Source: Nostoc sp. NMS8 (GTDB taxonomy: Bacteria; Cyanobacteriota; Cyanobacteriia; Cyanobacteriales; Nostocaceae). From it: a DNA stretch of 64,000 nucleotides. The position numbers and the translations under genes were made by a program. Positions 1 through 8,900 of this stretch are shown piece by piece (position 1 is the stretch's first letter; each line of letters starts with the position of its first letter). The notes beneath the pieces are model-generated. The model did no database searches and was not told where the DNA came from. It worked only from the letters and a program-made list of their open reading frames with translations. Where the stretch lies: positions 1 through 64,000 of the forward strand of contig NZ_JABXKK010000050.1 of the NCBI RefSeq assembly GCF_017115045.1, read 5' to 3'.

Positions 1-789
1 TCAGTACCTCTGCCATAATCCCCCTGTCAATAGGGTTTGAGACGCGCTAACCCTGGCCAGAACTGCTTTCTGCTATTAAGGACAAAAAAGCCAACTTGGG
101 AATTGCAGCCATCTCGATTACAGCCGAACGCGAGCAGAGTTTTGATTTCTCATTACCTATTTTTGCTGGGGGACTGCAAATTATGGTAAGAAACCCAGAG
201 AACAATAACAGTGCCTTTCCAAATATTTTGCAATTGTTTTTTTCTGCTAGCCTTTTGCAGGTAATAGGCGTTGCCCTAGTCCTAATTCTCGTAGCAGCTC
301 ATATTATTTGGTTATCTGAGCGCCACCACAAAGATGGGATGATTTCTCAATCATACTTTCCGGGAATTTTTAAAGCCTGTTGGTGGGCAGCTGCCACATT
401 AGCAACCCAAGCTGATGAAATGCCCAAGGGAGTAATAGGACGTTTAATAGCTGTAATCTGGATGTTTACTGGAGTACTTTTCGTCGCCTACTTTACAGCC
501 AGCGCTACCACATCATTGACACTACAACAGCTTCAGGGCGATATCAGGAGTGTAGACGATTTACCCAGCAAGGTAGTGGCGACAACTGCGGGTAGCACAG
601 CAGCCACATACCTGCGAGAACATCATATTTCAATTTTAGAAGTCCCCAAGATAGAGCAAGCTTACGATGCTCTGCAAACAAAAAAAGCTGATGCCGTGGT
701 GTTTGATGCGCCTGTACTCCTCTTCTATGCTGCCAATCAAGGTAAGGGGAAGGTACAACTTGTTGGTAGTATAGCAATCGAAATATAGA

Positions 790-1347
790 TTAGGACGTTA
801 AACGAATAGCTGTATCAACTCTCTCCCGAAAATTGTCGATAGTACCAACTGATTTCCTGACACGATTTTTTATGGGAAACCAATAATGTTCAATCTCATT
901 TAAATCAGGAGAGTCGGGTGGTAAATACTCAAGTTCACATCCAACTGATTCAATTAATTCACGAATTTTCTGAGATTTCTGAAAAGTGGCATTATCAAGA
1001 ATAACTGTTTGTCCTGATTTGAGTTCAGGTAAAAGTTTTTCTTGGAGCCATTTCTCAAAAACTAACCGATTACACGAACCTTCAAAGGTTAATGGGGCAA
1101 CTAACTCTCCTTTGCATAAAGCACTCATAATACTTACTCTCAGATTTCTTATTCCTGATTTTAAATCGTAAAATCTTTCTCCTTTGGGGTTCCATCCATA
1201 ACCATAGTCTTCTCTAGTATCTATTCCTGATTCATCAACGTAGACTAGCTGTAAGCGTTCTTTGTGGCTAATTTTGGCTCGAAATTCCTGCCTTTTTTCT
1301 TCATCCCTTTCTCTATAACCGTAAGTTTTTTTTTCGGGTATAACCAA
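790..1347 (-). CDS. IS630-family transposase, C-terminal DDE catalytic part (ORF B)
   Basis: The 185-residue frame holds the DDE_3 endonuclease core: first Asp in LVYVDESGID, second in TVILDNATFQKS, and the last acidic residue in PPDSPDLNEIEHYWFPIKNR. These are the standard metal-binding residues of IS630/Tc1 transposases, which cut and paste DNA at TA. The frame overlaps ORF A at the A9 run. Going from A to B needs a net +1 shift (or transcripts with 8 or 11 A), giving RKKTYGYRERDEEK across the join. It has no convincing ribosome binding site of its own, so it is best read as the second half of one transposase. Confidence 0.85.
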   Translation of the reverse strand: MVIPEKKTYGYRERDEEKRQEFRAKISHKERLQLVYVDESGIDTREDYGYGWNPKGERFYDLKSGIRNLRVSIMSALCKGELVAPLTFEGSCNRLVFEKWLQEKLLPELKSGQTVILDNATFQKSQKIRELIESVGCELEYLPPDSPDLNEIEHYWFPIKNRVRKSVGTIDNFRERVDTAIRLTS

Positions 1348-1660
1348 TTTTCTTTAAAGCTTTTCCTATAGTGCGATCGCTAATCTTTTCTAGCCAAACT
1401 TCTGCCATTTCTGCTTGAGTTTTACTGCCATTTATTTGCACAAACTGCTGAAATTTCTCTAAATCAGTAATTTTGGCATTATATCCTTGTTGATATCCTA
1501 CTTTCGCCTGATAATCTCCTGTCTCTTCTCTCTTCTTTAACCAAATGTCTATTGTATTACGGCTAATTTGAAAGATGCGACTGGCTTGAGTTTTTCTCAT
1601 CCCACCATCAATTGCATTAACCACCTTAGTTCTTAAATCGTAACTATAAGATGCTGGCAT
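1313..1660 (-). CDS. IS630-family transposase, N-terminal HTH part (ORF A)
   Basis: A 115-aa product starting MPASYSYDLRTKVVNAIDGG, with a helix-turn-helix of the IS630 type (KTQASRIFQISRNTIDIWLKKREETG, about residues 23-48) that binds the element ends, then a second HTH-like segment ending ALKKIGYTRKK. The frame closes with TAG at 1313-1315, just after a run of nine A on the coding strand (1326-1334). The catalytic part lies in an overlapping frame. The natural product is probably a fusion made by slippage on the A9 run. Confidence 0.85.
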   Translation of the reverse strand: MPASYSYDLRTKVVNAIDGGMRKTQASRIFQISRNTIDIWLKKREETGDYQAKVGYQQGYNAKITDLEKFQQFVQINGSKTQAEMAEVWLEKISDRTIGKALKKIGYTRKKNLRL

Positions 1661-2009
1661 TTATTTTTATGTTTTTTCTATTATGTCATAATCTATGCTT
1701 CGATAGCTATATCTTGCGTGAAGAAAGCTACGGCATCATTCTGCCTAACAATAGTCCCTACCGCAAACCAATTAATAAAGCCCTGCTGAATCTCAAAGAA
1801 AATGGCACTTATCATATAGCGATTGATAAGTGGTTCGGTGCTGAAAAATCTTGAAGAAGGGATTGGGGAGAAATCAATTAAAAATTAAGAATTAAAAATT
1901 AAAAATTGTACCCTTACAGGGAAGCAAGCTACGCGCAGCGTCTCGTAGAGAAGAAAAAGACTGGGGGAGACAAGCAGAATAACCATGCTCAATGCCCACT
2001 CCCTGCCCT

Positions 2010-2834
2010 CTACTCCCCACTCCCTTCTTTGGCAAGTTGAGCTTTTGCCTGCTGCCACAATTTTTCTAACTCATTCAAACTGTAATCAGAAAGGGGACGA
2101 TCAACAATCGCCTCCATTTTTTCTAATCGTTGAACAAAGCGCTGATTTGTGCCTTGCAAAGCCGTGCTGGGATCAAGATGATGCCAACGGGCCAACTGAA
2201 TCACGGCAAATAGTAAATCGCCTAATTCTGCTTCTTGTCGCGCTGGTGTTTCCTCAGCTAAAGCCTGTTGAAACTCTCCCAACTCCTCATGAAACTTATC
2301 CCAGACACCCTGAATATTTTCCCATTCAAACCCGATCGCAGCAGCCTTTTGAGAAATCTTCATTGCCGCCGTCAGTGGGGGAAGAGTACGCCCATAACGA
2401 GCGAGTTTAGCACTAAATTTTTGCGCCTCTGGAGATGCTTCGCCCTTTTCCGCAGCCTTGATTTGTTCCCAATTTTGCCGCACCTCATCCACACTGGCCA
2501 CCGACACATCACCAAATACATGAGGATGACGGCGAATCAACTTTTGGGAAATTCCCTGAGTTATTTCTTTGAGAGAAAATTGCCCAGATTCGCTAGCGAT
2601 TTGGGCTTGTAATACCACCTGTAATAATAAATCGCCTAGCTCCTCAGCGATCGCCCCTTTATCCCCACTCTTAATCGCATCCACCACCTCATAAGCTTCC
2701 TCAATCACATAAGGCGTCAGCGTTTCGGCAGTTTGAGCCAAATCCCAAGGACAACCACCATCAGGCTCACGCAACTTCGCCACCACCTCAATCAACTCCT
2801 GCAACGCCGCCAAACTCTCATCTTGCTTTTCCAT
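2010..2834 (-). CDS. mazG: Nucleoside triphosphate pyrophosphohydrolase MazG
   Basis: A 274-aa MazG, which hydrolyses (d)NTPs to the monophosphate and pyrophosphate and removes aberrant nucleotides in the cytoplasm. It has the usual two tandem MazG units. The first carries GGCPWDLAQTAETL, EEAYEVVDAI and EELGDLLLQVVLQAQIA, whose EExxE and ExxD residues bind Mg2+. The second carries FEWENIQGVWDKFHEELGEF and EAELGDLLFAVIQLARW. Length is normal for the two-domain bacterial enzyme. The start MEKQDESLAALQELIEVV fits the family. Just upstream (2834-2880) is a dispersed repeat of the 'gtacctctgcg' type. Single gene, no operon partner evident. Confidence 0.95.
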   Translation of the reverse strand: MEKQDESLAALQELIEVVAKLREPDGGCPWDLAQTAETLTPYVIEEAYEVVDAIKSGDKGAIAEELGDLLLQVVLQAQIASESGQFSLKEITQGISQKLIRRHPHVFGDVSVASVDEVRQNWEQIKAAEKGEASPEAQKFSAKLARYGRTLPPLTAAMKISQKAAAIGFEWENIQGVWDKFHEELGEFQQALAEETPARQEAELGDLLFAVIQLARWHHLDPSTALQGTNQRFVQRLEKMEAIVDRPLSDYSLNELEKLWQQAKAQLAKEGSGE

Positions 2835-2885
2835 ACCTCTGCGTACCTCTGCGCTTCCCTTAACGTTCCTTTGCGTTTAAAAAAA

Positions 2886-3473
2886 TTATTTCTTCACTCT
2901 CGCCCGACGATCGCCACCCCTCACTTTCCGCCTCTTAATTTTGCCACTAGGAAGCAACCCCCGAACCCCCTGTTTTCTTACCCGCTTATAAGCCGATCCC
3001 CCCCAATCGCTGAGAGAATGACTCATCGCACCGAGTTCCAACCCCAAAAACAAAGCGATATATTCAGTATCGTATTGCACGAGCGATCGCCCCAAATTTC
3101 CTCCCAAATCTTGCCAAGTAAAACTCAGATTCCATAACCTTTGCGCGATCGCCAAAACGAAAATTGCCAAAATAGCAAGCAAACATCCTAGATAAATCAC
3201 CCGCAAAATCGTGCCAATAATCGGCCCGTGGGATAAAAAAGAACGATGCCGCAGACTTTTTTGATAAGGTAGCCAAATCCAGCGCAAGAAACCCCAGCGT
3301 TGGAATTGCACAGAGTAAATATCCAAATCGGGGCCAAACATCAGCCCACCAAAGAGAAACCCGCCTGCAACCAACAAAGTCGCACTGCTACTGCGAGTCT
3401 GCCAAAAAGTAACGCCCGCCACCAATGGCAGAGCATACATAGTAATGCGATCGTGCGTTCGACCAGAGGGCAT
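2886..3473 (-). CDS. DUF2227 family putative metal-binding membrane protein
   Basis: A 195-aa protein starting MPSGRTHDRITMYALP, the typical opening of DUF2227 proteins. It has hydrophobic segments at about residues 12-45 (with the GPDLD motif straight after) and 85-110. Conserved His/Asp motifs are HDR, GPDLDIYS, LRHRSFLSHGP and MSHSLSDWGGS, which resemble the metal site of LexA-binding/YdjM-type membrane hydrolases. The C-terminus is very basic (KIKRRKVRGGDRRARVKK). The function is not known and a metal site is inferred from the family name. It lies 51 bp upstream of mazG on the same strand. Confidence 0.8.
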   Translation of the reverse strand: MPSGRTHDRITMYALPLVAGVTFWQTRSSSATLLVAGGFLFGGLMFGPDLDIYSVQFQRWGFLRWIWLPYQKSLRHRSFLSHGPIIGTILRVIYLGCLLAILAIFVLAIAQRLWNLSFTWQDLGGNLGRSLVQYDTEYIALFLGLELGAMSHSLSDWGGSAYKRVRKQGVRGLLPSGKIKRRKVRGGDRRARVKK

Positions 3474-3616
3474 CCTAAATCCTGTTAGCGATAGCGGGGT
3501 GTTGAGCCAGTGCTGAATAACTGAATACTGAGTCAGTATAAGAGAAAAAAAGATTTTCTTGAAACTACTAGCGCAACGTGAAATGTTTTGCTATATTAGT
3601 TAAGGATTAGTCAAAC

Positions 3617-3689
<73 letters not shown>

Positions 3690-3699
3690 CTAAGTAAAT

Positions 3700-3740
3700 A
3701 AAGGCTAGAGACAGCTTAGATGCGGTTTCTAGCCTTTTTT
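3700..3740 (+). terminator. Rho-independent terminator of tRNA-Val
   Basis: The arm AAAGGCTAGA pairs with TCTAGCCTTT across a short loop and is followed by a run of T. It sits 11 bp after the tRNA and reads in the same direction. Confidence 0.8.
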
Positions 3741-3762
3741 AAATGGATTCACAATCTCTACT

Positions 3763-4506
3763 TTACTCACTAGTTAATACTGAAGCAAGAAGGTCGGGAC
3801 GAGACAGGTGTGGGCAATGTCCAGAAGGTAGTTCAATGGCATCGACTCCTAAACGCTTGCGTGCGGCGTAGCGTGACCATGTAGGAGATATTATTCGGTC
3901 ATTGGTACAAACAATATATTTACGTTCAACATTTGGCAAAGCTTTTAGAGGATTCGTTTCAAAAATATATGCCATAGATTGTTGCAAACGACTTTTCGAG
4001 ATTGCCCACTGTGTTACATCTGGTTGACAATCATGAAAGAAAAACTCCCTTAATACTGCTTTGTCTGAATAATCTTTGCCTACGGAAGCTGGTTCATACA
4101 TATCAGGCTCATCGTAGAACTGTTCGAGTTTACTTGGGTCTTTTGGCTGGTAATTGAATGATTTGAGCGTATCAGAATCAAGACGATGAGAAAATTGGTC
4201 GAGTGTACTGACTCCAGGATAGGGGAGCAGCGCAGCCACAAACACTAGTTGACGCACTTTTACCGCTTCTGCAACTAAGGGAATTATAGTACCAGCCATT
4301 GAGTGACCGACTAGTACAATATCATCATCAGTTTTTGGCAGCGCTTGAATTACTACATCTGCAAATTGGGACAAAGTAGCAGATGCATTGTCAATTGGTA
4401 AATCCATTGCTAGGGTTTTGTGACCCTGTGTTTCTAAGTAGGGAATTAGCAAATCCCAACACCAAGTGGCTTGGAAAGCACCGTGAACTAGACAATATAG
4501 ACTCAT
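3763..4506 (-). CDS. Alpha/beta-fold hydrolase (esterase-like)
   Basis: A 247-aa single-domain alpha/beta hydrolase. The oxyanion-hole region is CLVHGAFQATWCWD near the start. The nucleophile elbow is GHSMAG (Ser about residue 69), and the C-terminal catalytic His is in LPSGHCPHLSRPDLL. The layout resembles the small esterase/hydroxynitrile-lyase-like group of the superfamily; the substrate cannot be told. A longer frame opens at 4545, overlapping the stop of the upstream gene by ATGA, but MSLYCLVHG at 4506 matches the usual start of this family, so that start is preferred. Probably co-transcribed with the upstream nuclease-like gene. Confidence 0.8.
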   Translation of the reverse strand: MSLYCLVHGAFQATWCWDLLIPYLETQGHKTLAMDLPIDNASATLSQFADVVIQALPKTDDDIVLVGHSMAGTIIPLVAEAVKVRQLVFVAALLPYPGVSTLDQFSHRLDSDTLKSFNYQPKDPSKLEQFYDEPDMYEPASVGKDYSDKAVLREFFFHDCQPDVTQWAISKSRLQQSMAYIFETNPLKALPNVERKYIVCTNDRIISPTWSRYAARKRLGVDAIELPSGHCPHLSRPDLLASVLTSE

Positions 4507-4541
4507 ATAAATTAAATTGTGGTACTGCTGGGCGAGTTGAT

Positions 4542-5156
4542 TCAAACAGCAGTTAAAATAGGCTGAAAAGGTTGCAATAAAATACCCAAAATTTTATCAA
4601 CTTCTTTAATATAATACTCAGTCGAATCTATATAAACAGTCGTCCCTTCTAAAAATAAAAACTTCCAGTTCGTTCCACTAGTAACTGAGCCGTAAATTCG
4701 CCCAACTTCATTGCCTTGATTTTGATTGAATAACTGCGCCGCAATCATTGCCGCTACACATTGACCCAGACCGCCGATAATATCTTCTTTTTTTGCTTCA
4801 AAAATAAACATTACGGGAGCAGAAATAAATAATTGCTCTTGGGAGTTGCTGATAATGTAATCGCAAAAACCTTGCAAGCCTTGAGTTGCATCAACATTAA
4901 ATTCATTTCCAGAGAACAGAGAGATTTTATTATTTAATAATCGTCTGACTTCTGCGAGGATTGGGGCAATTAAAAATTCTGACCTTGCTTTTTCGGTTGA
5001 AATTGCAGTTGCTAAAGGAATGTAATCAATTAAAATCGTGCTGAGAGTTTCTGATGGTGTAACAGGTTTTGTATCAGCAAATAAATTCCGAGTTTCATCG
5101 AGGGTTAAGTCAAAACTTTTTTTCACCTTGGCGAGACTAAAATCGCTGTATGCCAT
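4542..5156 (-). CDS. Conserved hypothetical protein with PD-(D/E)XK-like nuclease core
   Basis: A 204-aa protein starting MAYSDFSLAKVKKSFDLT. Not recognised by name. What can be seen is a Glu in an early helix (KARSEFLIAPIL, about residue 60), an Asp after a strand (FCDYIIS, Asp 99), then FIFEAKKEDI (Glu 120, Lys 122) and a helix with Gln (GLGQCVAAMIAAQLF). That is the E, D, ExK, Q order of PD-(D/E)XK nuclease folds. Similar small proteins are frequent in cyanobacteria and their role is unclear. The frame can be extended 34 codons upstream, but that part overlaps a dispersed GC-rich palindrome (5219-5251), so MAYSD is chosen as the start. Confidence 0.6.
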   Translation of the reverse strand: MAYSDFSLAKVKKSFDLTLDETRNLFADTKPVTPSETLSTILIDYIPLATAISTEKARSEFLIAPILAEVRRLLNNKISLFSGNEFNVDATQGLQGFCDYIISNSQEQLFISAPVMFIFEAKKEDIIGGLGQCVAAMIAAQLFNQNQGNEVGRIYGSVTSGTNWKFLFLEGTTVYIDSTEYYIKEVDKILGILLQPFQPILTAV

Positions 5157-5218
5157 CCTTTCCACCTTGTGATTATTTATTTTTAAGGGACTTCCAAATA
5201 AAAAAATATCCAACTTTT

Positions 5219-5251
5219 CTTGTGGGGTGGGCGTCTCGCCCGCCCCACAAG
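5219..5251. repeat. 33-bp GC-rich palindrome
   Basis: CTTGTGGGGTGGGCG and CGCCCGCCCCACAAG flank a 3-nt centre and are near-perfect inverted arms. The composition (GGGGTGGGC) differs from its AT-rich surroundings. Palindromes of this kind are scattered in cyanobacterial genomes. It lies upstream of the nuclease-like gene and could act as a terminator or as a mobile repeat. Confidence 0.6.
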
Positions 5252-5279
5252 ATTGCATAATTTATTTCTTGAAAATCTC

Positions 5280-5927
5280 TTAACGTGAGTTTGGCTGCAA
5301 TTCAACCTTACCTTGATTCACCAACTCTTTCGCCCTCGCCTGGGAATCAAACTTTAAATTATTATCCCACTGCTGTGCTTTGTTAAACTTTTCCACAGCG
5401 CCATTAATATCATTATTTCGCGCTAACTTCTCGCCTTGGATGACTAACGTTGTCGCCCCCAACACCAAACGTGATGGAGTTTGGCATGATTGCAACTCTT
5501 CTAACACTTCTGGATGGATAACTAGGTAATTATTCAACAAATTGCAACCACTGAGTAATAAATTATCGAAATCCAAATCCCATAAAATCACGGTCTTGTC
5601 TTCACTGCCAGAAGCCAGTGTCTTGCCATCGGGGCTGAAGACTACGCCCCTGACTGTACTGCTATGCCCAGTCAGAGGGTTTTGATGGCTTTGCCTGTGC
5701 TAACATCCCAGAGTTTGATCGTCTTGTCATTACTGCTAGAAGCCAGTGTCTTGCCATCGGGGCTGAAGACTACGCCCCTGACTGTACTGCTATGCCCAGT
5801 CAGAGGGTTTTGATGGCTTTGCCTGTGCTAACATCCCAGAGTTTGATCGTCTTGTCATTACTGCTAGAAGCCAGTGTCTTGCCATCGGGGCTGAAGACTA
5901 CGCCCCTGACTGTACTGCTATGCCCAG
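5280..5927 (-). pseudogene. Out-of-frame 3' part of the STAND-WD40 gene (last WD40 repeats and C-terminal tail)
   Basis: This stretch continues the WD40 array of the upstream gene. Two full repeat units and the last partial unit are 95% or more alike by eye, and the tail (5280-5591) encodes ILWDLDFDNLLLSGCN then a helical region ending VELQPNSR. Each of three consecutive units carries the same extra CT (coding strand ACCCTCTGACTGG instead of ACCCTGACTGG; plus-strand sites near 5674, 5802 and 5930), so the period is 128 bp instead of 126. The first CT creates TGA and ends translation. Three such insertions add 6 bp, so the tail is back in the original frame but unreachable. Confidence 0.85.
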
Positions 5928-8900
5928 TCAGAGGGTTTTGATGGCTTTGCCTGTGCTAACATCCCAGAGTTTGATCGTGTTGTCTTCAGTGCCAGAAGCC
6001 AGTGTCTTGCCATCTGGGCTAAAGACTACGCTACTGACCAAACTGCTATGCCCAGTCAGGGTTTTCATGGCTTTGCCTGTGCTGACATCCCAGAGTTTGA
6101 TCGTGTTGTCTTCAGTGCCAGAAGCCAGTGTCTTGCCATCTGGGCTAAAGACTACGCTACTGACCAAACTGCTATGCCCAGTCAGGGTTTTCATGGCTTT
6201 GCCTGTGCTGACATCCCAGAGTTTGATCGTTTCGTCATAACTGCCAGAAGCCAGTGTCTTGCCATCTGGGCTAAAGACTACGCCCCTGACTGTACTGCTA
6301 TGCCCAGTCAGGGTTTTCATGGCTTTGCCTGTGCTGACATCCCAGAGTTTGATCGTTTCGTCATAACTGCCAGAAGCCAGTGTCTTGCCATCCGGGCTGA
6401 AGACTACGCCCCTGACCGAACTGCTATGCCCTTCTAAGGTATTTACCTCTATAGCACGATTCTCTTTCCTATCATTTGGCTTTAAGTAAACCCCTTGCTG
6501 TAAAGTTGCCACAGTTTGTATTAAAGTATCGCTTCTGTGCTGTGCCCAAAGTGTATGCTTGAGTTTGTTACTTGCCCTTAAGGCTGTTATTAAAGCATCT
6601 GGGTATTGTTCAGAAACAGCAAAGGCTTCAGAAGAATTATTGATGGCGTTAATTTGATTAACATTTGCCTCTACTGCCCACTGGAATGTTGCCGCTGCTA
6701 AAACAGCAAATCCTAAACCTGCGGTTATGGAACCAAAAAGGGCGCGTTTGAGAAAGCTATTCAGTTTCGCTTCACTCAGTTTTCTTTCTTTTCGTTCTTT
6801 TTCCAGTTCCGCCATCACCTGCTTTAACTTCGGTTCCTGCTGCTGGCGAATAAAGGCGGCGATGTAGTCATGTACCAGTTGATAACGGTCAAAAGGATTT
6901 TCTGGTAACAAAACCACTAAGCCGGATTGGACAAAAATTTCTAACACTAAATCTAATTTACTGATTTCAACAGCTTTATCTTCCCTAGTTTCTGATCCCC
7001 CCGCCTGTGGCGACCCCCTTCTTAAGGGGGTTTTTGATCCCCCCGCCTGCGGCGACCCCCTTCTTAAGGGGGTAGAAAGAATAAAGCCCCCCTTTTTAAG
7101 GGGGGTTGGGGGGATCTCCGAGAAGTACGGCAGCAAATCGCGTTCCAACTCAGCGCGAGTTTTTAACGGGCGAGTTCCTTTTTCATCAGTCAGCAAATAC
7201 AGTAATATTTCTGCGGCTTGCTGATTTTCTACGCCGCAATCATTAACAACTTCATTCAAATAACGCTTAACCAATTCGTCCTTAGTACCACGCTGCCGAT
7301 ATTCTGCCAGAGTTGTAATATTCTCCGTTTGCAGTTGCGCCCCCACAACCTGCAACTCAATGGGACGCACTTCACCCAATCCATCGGCTAAATCTTGCAC
7401 GAGTTGTTCAACTAAAGCAGGTTCTAAGTGAAAACTAGTATTTTCGGTTAAACGCTGAATAATTGACTTGGTATCAGCAGGTGAAAAGTTCCCCAACTTG
7501 TAAAGTACATTATTGCTGAGAATGTCATTGCCAATAATCTTGAGGCTGGACAAATCATTGCACTCCAGCAAGTAATGGATATAATCTACCCGCAGCGATA
7601 AGATAACTTTCACCGATAAAACATTCAGACACTCTCCCAGAAACTCAAAGAATTGCTTCCTTTGTGCAGGTTCGGTGTAAACAAAGAAAAATTCCTCAAA
7701 TTGATCAAAAATTAACACCGTGCGGAGGTTACGCTGTTCGTTTTCTTTGAGTCTGGATATCAAATATTGCGGAGTTCCGAGTTCTGAGGTCGAAGTTCCG
7801 AGTTCTGAAGTCGAAGTTCCGAGTTCTGAGGTCGAAATTCCGAGTTCAGAGGTCGGACTTCCGAGTTCAGAGGTCGGACTTCCGAGTTCAAAGGTCGGAC
7901 TTCCGAGTTCAAAGGTCGGACTTCCGAGTTCAAAGGTGGAACTTCCGAGTTCAAAGGTGGAACTTCCGAGTTCAGAGGTTGAAACTTGAAGTTTTAACTC
8001 TCCCTCATCTCCCTCATTTCCCAAAAGCCTCCCCAATTCTTCCGCCCAGTTAGTATAAACCCGCATTACCACCGGCAAATAATCTTGAACACCGATCGCT
8101 TTATCCTTTAAAGCTGGCACTAATCCCGCATTCACCAGGGAACTTTTGCCGACACCCGATTGCCCATGAATTACTATCAGCTTATAATCAGGGCGACCCA
8201 TACGTTCAATTAAACGTTCTACATCCAATAGACGACCAGATGCAGTAATTTCTGGGGCAATATTTCCTTGGGGAGAGTTTGAGCGCAATGTCTCTACAAA
8301 TGCCTGTTTTGTTGCTTCTAACCTACCCGCACCAATAAAAGCCCGCAAGCCAAATTGCTGTTCAATAGAACGCCGTTGCTGTTTGATTTTGTATGCTTTG
8401 AGATATTCTTTGCGCTCAAAATAAAGCTGCTGCAAAAATCTCAGAATATCCAAGTAAAGCCTGACATCTTCTAGAGGATTACCCACATCCCTAGCAGTTT
8501 CTAAGCTGAGAGTTGCCTGTTGAATTTGATCTAAATGGTATTGAGAACGAGCTAAAATAAACTGATATAAACTCAAATCTTTTGATTTCAAATCTCTTTC
8601 GGAAATCTCAGATACAACCCCCGATCTACTCGCTGATTCCACATTGGGAATGGTAGCAAAAACTTTCAAGGCTTGCTGAACAAGCTGATTTGCTTCGACC
8701 CAGTTTTTGTTAGCCAAAGCTACCTCAGCTAAAAAACCGTAATCTTTGGCTAATTCTCTTACCTGGTTGTTAGTTTGATGTACTCCTAAAGCTTTTTCTG
8801 TAAGACTTTGCAAAGTTTCCCATTTTTGCAAGTCTCGCAAGATATCACCGAACTTTACTACTGAACTAGCAATTAAATCTGAATTATGAAATCGGCTAAT

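Larger units (their letters stand above)
772..1709 (-). mobile_element. IS630-family insertion sequence, complete, TA target duplication
   Basis: A 938-bp element bounded by TA at 770-771 and 1710-1711. Its ends are imperfect inverted repeats: the left end reads TATAGCAATCGAAATATAG and the right end, reverse complemented, TATAGCTATCGAAGCATAG, with matching continuing further in. It carries two overlapping ORFs for an N-terminal HTH part and a C-terminal DDE part. TA duplication, size and two-frame transposase are typical of IS630/Tc1-mariner elements in cyanobacteria. It looks recently inserted, since the ends are intact and the host gene frame is preserved across the site. Confidence 0.9.
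51..1854 (+). pseudogene. Glutamate-receptor-like (GluR0-type) ion channel / periplasmic binding protein, split by an IS
   Basis: Two pieces (about 51-771 and 1712-1854) make one protein. The first reads S1-like binding-domain sequence (ITAEREQSFDFS), a membrane helix, a pore-like loop (ATLATQADEMPKG), a second helix (VIWMFTGVLFVAYFTA), then S2-like binding-domain sequence. The second supplies the usual C-terminus of bacterial SBP_bac_3 domains (ESYGIILP ... IDKWFG). Joining 771 to 1712 after removal of the IS and one TA copy keeps the frame. The family is built from a glutamine-binding-like domain interrupted by a channel pore. The loop lacks the TVGYGD potassium filter of classical GluR0, so ion selectivity is unknown. 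The coding frame is also closed upstream by TAA at 48-50, with no start or signal peptide visible, so the 5' end is lost, shifted or altered. Almost certainly non-functional. Confidence 0.85.

Noticed and set aside
1985..2410. 141-aa plus-strand frame opposite mazG
   Set aside because: Shadow of mazG on the other strand.
7720..7989. 89-aa plus-strand frame of VPSSEVE repeats
   Set aside because: It is the shadow of the 21-bp tandem repeat in the STAND gene, which keeps all frames open.
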